The notes under the pieces were generated by a model. It had not been told where the DNA came from and ran no database searches. It worked only from the letters and a program-made list of their open reading frames with translations. A stretch of 64,000 bases of DNA from Adiantum capillus-veneris (taxonomy: Eukaryota > Streptophyta > Polypodiopsida > Polypodiales > Pteridaceae): assembly GCA_014529385.2 (NCBI GenBank), contig CM043964.1:134952420-135016419 (forward strand). Direction: 5' to 3'. A program made the translations under genes and the position numbers. Shown one piece after another: positions 58,301-64,000 of the stretch (position 1 is the stretch's first letter; each line of letters starts with the position of its first letter).

Positions 58301-59359
58301 TGGCCATGTGTCCTCTATGTGCTTCCACGCTGGTGAGTCAGCTGGCACTCTCATAATACCATCTGTGGAGCGATTTTTTGCATGCCAACTCAAAAGCTCG
58401 CTCATACCCTTCGATCTAAACATGTGTTGGATGCGACGGATGATTGAAAAATGCCTCAAAACTTTACGTGGAATTCTATTGCTCTACATTCCTTCTTTGA
58501 ACCTAGGCTCCCCGCACGATGGACATGTGTCACAATCGGCATGCTCATTACGAAAGAGCACACAATCGTTCACGCAAGCATGAATGTGATCATAATCCAT
58601 CCCTAATGCAGTCACCACTTCGCGTGCTTTTCGTCTATTCTCTGGCATGTGATTGCCAGCTGGCAGCATCTTTCCTAGCAACCTATCACAAGAAGAAAGT
58701 ACATTAGAAACTAATTTATGCACTCCACAAGCATCCTTCACAATCTGTATACATACCTGAAAAGTGCGTCGACACTAGCATTACTCCATCCAAACATCGC
58801 CTGAAGGTTAAGGACTTCAAGAGATGCCCTTAAAATGGAGTAAGAGCATCTATCATATAGTGCGGTGTGTGCCGAATCGAGTAGCTCACTCCTCGTTCTT
58901 TCGGAAGCTTCTTCGCATGCACACTCTGGTTCATGCTCCTCCTCTCATGCAAGGAGATCCTCAACCATTCTATGCAAATGGTCGTCTTCTGCATCCGCGT
59001 AAGGAGATGGGATGTGGTCACTCATAGAGGAAGTAGCAGTTGGCTGATTTGATGTGCTTCCTCCCTGTCTAATGGATTCCTGGCGCATGCGCTCTTCCAC
59101 CCTCATTTCCCCTCTTCCACCAACCACACACGAATGAGGGGTGAAGTCAATAGCCGCTACAAATCGTGGATCGTTTGTTTCCATCCGTGCACGCTTGCGA
59201 GGATCGTCCCATAGTCCATAATCTTCTACATGGCTCAAGCATATTCGTCGAAGTCGAGCAATGGCACATTTGCACCACACGCATGGACATGGTAATCGCT
59301 CGGCCAACCAACGTGATCTATCCGGTTCAGTGGAAGGGCCAAAATCATCCCAAGCAACC
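55394..59359 (-). pseudogene. CACTA transposase tnp2 gene, nearly complete, copy B
   Basis: Minus-strand exons in order. An N-terminal transposon-associated domain (RWLAERLPCPCVWCKCAIARL) is at 59359-58800. The zinc stretch HACVNDCVLFRNEH...CPSCGE is at 58740-58484. The core (RHFSIIRRIQHMF, LLSWHAKNRSTDG, LRIGLASDGVNPFG, MWTMHDYPGFGEVSG) lies from 58459. A 78 nt intron (57948-57871, GTAAGT...TTGGCAG) is in frame and open. TFGHSACPTCG to HDWHKILQ ends at a GTAAGA donor (57226). A short exon is at 57146-57065. A DUF4218 part (SQVHLLLHLVEEISICG) follows, then a DUF4216 part (RYCGTIERIIKVDF, 56037-55816) and an acidic C-terminus ending at 55394. In-frame stops near 58945, 58481, 56607 and 56460 disable it. 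Related to the plus-strand relic at 37.5-41.9 kb. Confidence 0.9.
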
Positions 59360-59614
59360 TACATTAATAAATTACATACACTAATTAAAATCAAATTACC
59401 AAAAAAGGTTAATAAAATATCAATAAAAAGTAAAAATAAATAAATTTAACATGCATGGTAATCAAAACTCTTAGGTAAAAATGTCATTTTTAAAGTACTA
59501 AGAATACTTTCATTTTATATACACTTTATAAAAGACATAGTACCAATAGATTTTGGAAATCAATAGTAATAATGTCAGAACGTGGCCATCTGTGTGGAGG
59601 GCCGGAATTGCGCC

Positions 59615-59685
59615 GCGGTAATATTTGCGGCAATGAGCGTGGTAAAGCAGGCGGTAATGCTCACAATAATAGGAGCGGAAAATCA
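59615..59685. repeat. Cluster of GCGGTAAT motifs between divergent genes
   Basis: GCGGTAATATTTGCGG, GCGTGGTAAAG and GGCGGTAATGC within 70 bp, just upstream of a TATA box and about 250-320 bp from the tnp2 N-terminal exon. Inverted relative to 55020-55135. Confidence 0.7.
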
Positions 59686-59700
59686 ATTTTCAAATTTTTT

Positions 59701-59710
59701 TATAAATAGG
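59701..59710 (+). promoter_or_regulatory. TATA box of the rightward gene
   Basis: TATAAATAGG followed by a GC-rich stretch, then a ~170 bp pyrimidine-rich leader ending at a strong splice donor. Spacing to the presumed start (about 59730-59735) is standard for a plant RNA polymerase II promoter. Confidence 0.7.
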
Positions 59711-59730
59711 GGCACCCGCGTGCCCCGCGA

Positions 59731-59900
59731 AGTTTAAAACCCTAAATTTCAAATTTCATCGTCTTCTCCACAGAAGCTAAGAGCGCGAACCTCACAACCT
59801 TGAGCTCTTCCTCCATCTCTACTCTTCTACTCTCCACCATCTCTACTCCTCCACTCTCCTACCCTCTCCTGCCCTCTCCTAACAAGCTCTTAAATTCCAT
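59731..59900 (+). other. Predicted non-coding first exon
   Basis: Begins about 30 bp after the TATA box and contains no ATG-started ORF of note. It is rich in CTCTCC and CTACTC, and ends CCAT/GTAAGTTTTG (donor at 59901). Start is inferred, end is from the donor consensus. Confidence 0.6.
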
Positions 59901-61895
59901 GTAAGTTTTGTTGTTATGTTTTTTGATTTTTTCACACGCATACACACACATGCATACACACACGCATACACACATGCATACACTCATACACACGCATGCA
60001 CACACATGCATACATACACACTAATTAGTGCATGTGTTCTTTACACACTAATTAGTGTGTGCATTATTCTAATGCACACACTAATTAGTGTAAGTAAAGA
60101 CACACCAAAACCTAAATTTGTTAATTATTAGTTACTTGAAAAATCTAAACTTGTTAAATTTGTTAAATTTATTACTTGCAAAACCTAATATGTTAAATTT
60201 GGGATTGGCCAATGCACACACTAATTAGTGTGTACATTGGCCAATGTGATCGATCAATGTACACACTAATTAGTGTGTGATTAGTGTGTGCATTGGTCAA
60301 TGGGATTGGCCAATGCACACACTAATTAGTGTGTGTTAACACACACTATTTACTGTGTGATTAGTGTGTGCATTGACCAATGTGATTGGCCAATGCGCAC
60401 ACTAATGAGTGTGTAATTAGTGTGTTCATTGGTCAATTGGATTGGCCAACATAGACACTAATTAGTTTGGGATTAGTGTGTGCATTGGTCAATGGCATTG
60501 GCCAATGCACACACTAATTAGTGTGTGTTAACACACACTATTTACTGTGTGATTAGTGTGTGCATTGACCAATGTGATTGGCCAATGCGCACACTAATTA
60601 GTGTGTAATTAGTGTGTGCATTGATCAATTGGATTGTCCAACGTACACACTAATTAGTTTGAGATTAGTGTGTGCATTGGTCAATGAGGTTGGCCAATGC
60701 ACACACTAATTAGTGTGTGCATTGGTCAATGGGATTGACCAATGCACACACTAATTAGTGTGTGTTAACACACACTATTTACTTTGTGATTAGTGTGTGC
60801 ATTGACCAATGTGGTTGGCCAATGCACACACTAATTAGTTTGTAATTAGTGTGTGCATTGGTCAATTGGTGATTGGCCAATGCGCACACTAATTAGTGTG
60901 TAATTAGTGTGTGCATTGGTCAATTGGATTGGCCAACACACACACTATTTAGTGTGTGCATTGGCCAATGTGCACACTAATTCGTGTGTGCATTGGTCAA
61001 TTGGATTGGCCAATGCACACACTAATTAGTTTGTAATTAGTGTGTGCATTGTTGAATGGGATTGGCCAATGCACACACTAATTAGTGTGTAATTAGTCCA
61101 ATTACACAAGCCAATGCACACACTAATTAGTGTGTGTTAACACACATTAATTAGTGTGTGCACAAGCCAATGCACACACTAATTAATGTGTACACAAGCC
61201 AATGCACATACTAATTAGTGTATGTTAACACATACTAATTAATGTGTGCACAAGCCAATTACACAAGCCAATGCACACACTAATTAGTGTATGTTAACAC
61301 ACACTAATTAGTGTGTGCACAAGCCAATTACACAAGCCAATGCACACACTAATTAGTGTACCCTATTAGTGTGTGCACAAGTCAATCACACAAGCTAATG
61401 CACACACTAATTAATGTGTGATTAGTGTGTGATTGGCCAATGCACACACTATTCAGTGTGTGATTAGTGTGTGCATTGGCCAATACACACACTACTTAGT
61501 GTGTGTTCATGTCAATTACACACTAATTAGTGTGCGTACATGTCAATTACACACACTAATTATGTTAAATTAAGCAATAATCAACACAGAAACATAAACA
61601 TACCTCCATGATTAAGTCGTAGGTGACGTATTAGGCCCCAATGGCCGTCCAAGTGATCGCGCAATCGATCACACTTATCATAAATACAATAATCTCTTAT
61701 TAGTCAATACACACACTAATATCTTATTAGCACTCAAGGCTTTGCAAGACTCTTTTATAGGTTGTAGACACACCTTGGATTCTTTCAACATTGGATACTA
61801 TAGAGAATCCAATGTTAAAAAATTCAATGTGTAAATTTTTAATCATATATTTGAATTTTTATACCCTAGTTTAATCTTTGTCGTAATAAATGTAG
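59901..61895 (+). other. Predicted 5'-UTR intron (~2.0 kb) holding the palindrome array
   Basis: GTAAGT at 59901 and an acceptor TAATAAATGTAG ending at 61895, three bases before the ATG at 61899. The first 110 bases hold a CA/CATA-rich stretch (59936-60010). 60010-61560 is the palindromic array. 61570-61890 is AT-rich with no feature. No ORF interrupts the interpretation. Confidence 0.65.
60010..61560. repeat. Palindromic tandem array, basic unit ~45 bp
   Basis: Built from the perfect palindrome CACACACTAATTAGTGTGTG alternating with ATTGGCCAATG-type boxes; many units together form imperfect palindromes of about 40 bp (for example 60690-60729). More than a dozen exact CACTAATTAGTG cores occur. 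A GTTAAC-centred variant recurs at 60335, 60527 and 60764 (spacing 192 and 237 bp), indicating higher-order repeats. From about 61100 the CCAAT boxes change to a CACAAGCCAAT variant. It lies in the predicted 5'-UTR intron. Confidence 0.95.
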
Positions 61896-61898
61896 ACC

Positions 61899-63238
61899 AT
61901 GTCTTCTTCTTCCACACCACGCTTTCGCAGCATTGAGGATTTCATGGCGGACGGGATGTCATATCCCAACGCTCTCTCTGCCTATCATTCACAGTTGTCG
62001 CCTCAGCAGTCATCATCAGGGTTCGGCTGGTTTCAGGACGCTCTTGGTGGGTCCGCTGTCGTACCTGTGATCGATCTAGATGTGGAGAGGGCATTGCGTC
62101 TTCGGGCTGAGTGGTTAGGTTCGCAGCAAATCCTTACGCAGCGCTATTCATCAGTGCAGCTAGCAGCTTTTGGATTATCTGAGGTCTCTACTCCGACTAG
62201 TGGCACTCCATACCTACAGAGTTTTCCAACTACAGCTCCAGGTTCATCTTTTCCTTCACAGGGTCCAACGCCTCAGGGTCCGACGCCGTTGGGTGCGACG
62301 CCACAGGGTCCGATGCCACGGGCGTCTACCTATCCATCACCTATCCCACCTTCTGTCCCAGATTCACGTCGGTGCTCTTCTGGCAGTCAGCGCCAGGGCA
62401 GCTAGCGCCGGTCGATCTCGATGAGGGAGTGGAGCTAGTTTTTGTTTTGGGGGGGGGGGGGGAGTACTACAGATTCTCCTCCACAGTCACCGCTGCCTGC
62501 TCCAGCAGAAGATGAGGACCATGACATGCCTTCACCAGATGCTCGTGGGTTATACTACCAGGTTCATAGAGGAGGTATGGTGGATCTCGGGACAGCGCGG
62601 GGCAGGAGATTCTGCACACACGTCAACCAATTAATCCACTCCACATATATCAATTGTTTTCTCAAATTTAATCAGCAAGATCCCTACAACCTCACATATA
62701 TAGAGACAACCATGCACATGCATTTCCCCAACCCTGAGGGGCAACTTCTCAAGGCAATGGTTGCAAGAGCATGTCAAAACATTTCTCAAGAACAAAAATT
62801 CTAGTGTGAGGAGAGCTGCAAAGAAGACAATGGAGTCTCTAGAGCACAGCTATCGGCCAGGAAATGTCCATGATGTGGAGTGGGAGACAGCTATGGAAGA
62901 GAAAGAGGACGAAAGGGCAACGGGTGCGAGGATGTATACGCGTCAAGTTGAGGCGAGACCCCATCAGACTCCTATGCATTATGGTTCGGGAGGAAAAACA
63001 GCTTGGAAAGACAAATATGTAAGTAAAAATATTAGTTTTATTGTAAAAAATCTAATGTTTTTCATTTAATTAATTGGTTGCTATTTTTTGTCAGTATAAC
63101 ATTAACATGAGTCGCCCGACCAGAGATGTGCAAAGATATAGAGAGAACCATACCGAGTATCAAACTTGGTGTTGGTTGTTTGAAAATCAAATGGTCTCTC
63201 GAGAGGAGTTTGAAAATGTGTGCAAAAGTCTGCAACAT
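61899..63238 (+). CDS. Multi-exon gene, CACTA accessory-protein-like
   Basis: ATG at 61899 just after the splice acceptor. 61899-62402 encodes a Ser/Pro/Gly-rich N-terminus (MSSSSTPRFRSIEDFMADGM ... repeated QGPTP units). Two TAG codons (62403, 62436) precede a G14 run (62449-62462), so either a short intron (possible GT near 62410 to CAG near 62471) or decay lies here. 62470-63018 encodes FCTHVNQLIHSTYINCFLKF, FPNPEGQLL, KNSSVRRAAKKTMESLEH and GGKTAWKDKY, with a one-base frame change near 62790. A 76 nt intron (63019-63094, GTAAGT...TTTTGTCAG) follows, then the exon MSRPTRDVQRYRENHTEYQT...FENVCKSLQ ending at GTAAGT (63239). The basic, helical middle and late exons resemble the Transposase_24-type second ORF of plant CACTA elements, a DNA-binding partner. 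Identity is tentative. Confidence 0.55.
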
Positions 63239-64000
63239 GTAAGTTTAATCTTATTTAAATTATCAAATTGTTGATTTTATATCAAATATTAAATAACAAA
63301 GTGTTAATTATTTCTTTTTCTGGTTTTGCAAAGTCAAGAAGTTCCACGCGAAATGCCGCAATCTCCCCCATGAGCATCCTCTATTTTGTATACGCGGGCC
63401 CCTCTTGTCCTATCCCACATGACCATCCTCTATTTTGTACACGCGGGCTTTTTTTTCCCTTTATGTAAATGCAATACCTATCATTTTTTGGCTCAATACC
63501 TCCTCCAATTGTAATTCCACTTATGTAAATGAAATTATCAATATTTTTTTGGCTCAATATATTGTCCAATTGTGATATTTTGTTGTTTCTATTAGCTATA
63601 TCCATATCTATAAACAATGCTATATAATTTTATTTTTATCTTGAAGAATATTATGCTTTATAAATAAAGAAGAAGTTATGATTTTATACCATTTCTTTGA
63701 CTCATAGTAATGAAAATTTTTCAAGTAGCTCCATATTGTCTTCTAGCAAAGTCCATATCTAGTGATGCTATGATGCTTTCCAAAGTGATCATTGGATCTT
63801 GTTTATTTTTTACATTGTATAGTCGCTCACACTCTTTTAGAATGATTGAAGCTAGTCTATTATCAAGAGTTTGTAAAGAGTCTAATGGAATATTGTAGAC
63901 AAAATGCAACAAGTTTGTAGCATATGCTGAAATTCCATTGGTGTGTTTATCTAATAAGGCTTAAGCTTCATATCGTTCTTGAATTATATCTTCATTTGGT
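63239..64000. other. Possible further intron/exon and intergenic sequence
   Basis: 63239 is a donor (GTAAGTTTAAT), with an acceptor-like TTTTGCAAAG near 63333. The following segment contains a direct repeat of about 29 bp, CATCCTCTATTTTGTA plus ACGCGGGC (63375 and 63423). Beyond 63480 the sequence is AT-rich. A 63-codon minus-strand ORF (63912-63721) is not recognised. Confidence 0.35.

Noticed and set aside
60010-61560. CRISPR-like regularly spaced repeats
   Set aside because: Nuclear plant sequence; the palindromes are nearly continuous, with no unique spacers of constant length and no cas genes.

Overview
The window looks like repeat-dense nuclear DNA of a land plant. It holds plant-type Ty3/gypsy (Tat lineage), Ty1/copia, L1-type LINE, hAT and CACTA (En/Spm) sequences, GT..AG introns of 76-2000 nt, long GA/CT/GT/CA microsatellites and an AT-rich background. 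There are no operons, ribosome binding sites or bacterial genes. The repeat load suggests a large genome (fern, lycophyte, gymnosperm or a large angiosperm), but the sequence alone does not fix the species. I see no clearly intact host gene, and most coding sequence is broken transposon.

Layout. 78-15109 is a tandem duplication of a ~3.35 kb unit carrying minus-strand exon-like relics of an unidentified gene. The first copy is split by an 8.3 kb minus-strand Ty3/gypsy element (1165-9509). Its ORFs still encode Gag, protease, RNase H, a second archaeal-type RNase H and integrase, but the reverse-transcriptase core is deleted. The second copy keeps the empty insertion site. 15.1-35 kb is mostly AT-rich, old repeat sequence: a 430 bp near-perfect fold-back with 10 bp target duplications (17850-18279), a non-autonomous LTR element (20236-22950), a hAT relic (24665-25105), a CACTAG-ended element (27897-29215) and a two-copy degenerate ORF repeat (18.9 and 31.6 kb). 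35.4-37.2 kb is polypyrimidine and microsatellite DNA.

37.5-44.8 kb is a decayed plus-strand CACTA transposase (tnp2) with nested insertions, including a 605 bp CACTAG-ended element whose empty site can be inferred from the homologous copy at 57 kb. 45.4-50.4 kb holds a very short LTR with a primer-binding site, a 5'-truncated LINE and a copia integrase/RT fragment. 50.6-54.0 kb is three direct copies of a ~1.12 kb unit. 54.0-59.4 kb carries a second, better preserved tnp2 gene on the minus strand with recognisable introns and several premature stops.

Divergent from it, a TATA box at 59701 is followed by a leader exon, a ~2 kb 5'-UTR intron filled with more than a kilobase of tandem palindromes built on CACACACTAATTAGTGTGTG and CCAAT-type motifs, and a multi-exon ORF (61899-63238) resembling the accessory protein of plant CACTA elements. 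If tnp2 and this gene belong to one element, 55-63.5 kb is a two-gene CACTA transposon with a divergent promoter. The palindrome-filled intron is the most unusual feature of the window.
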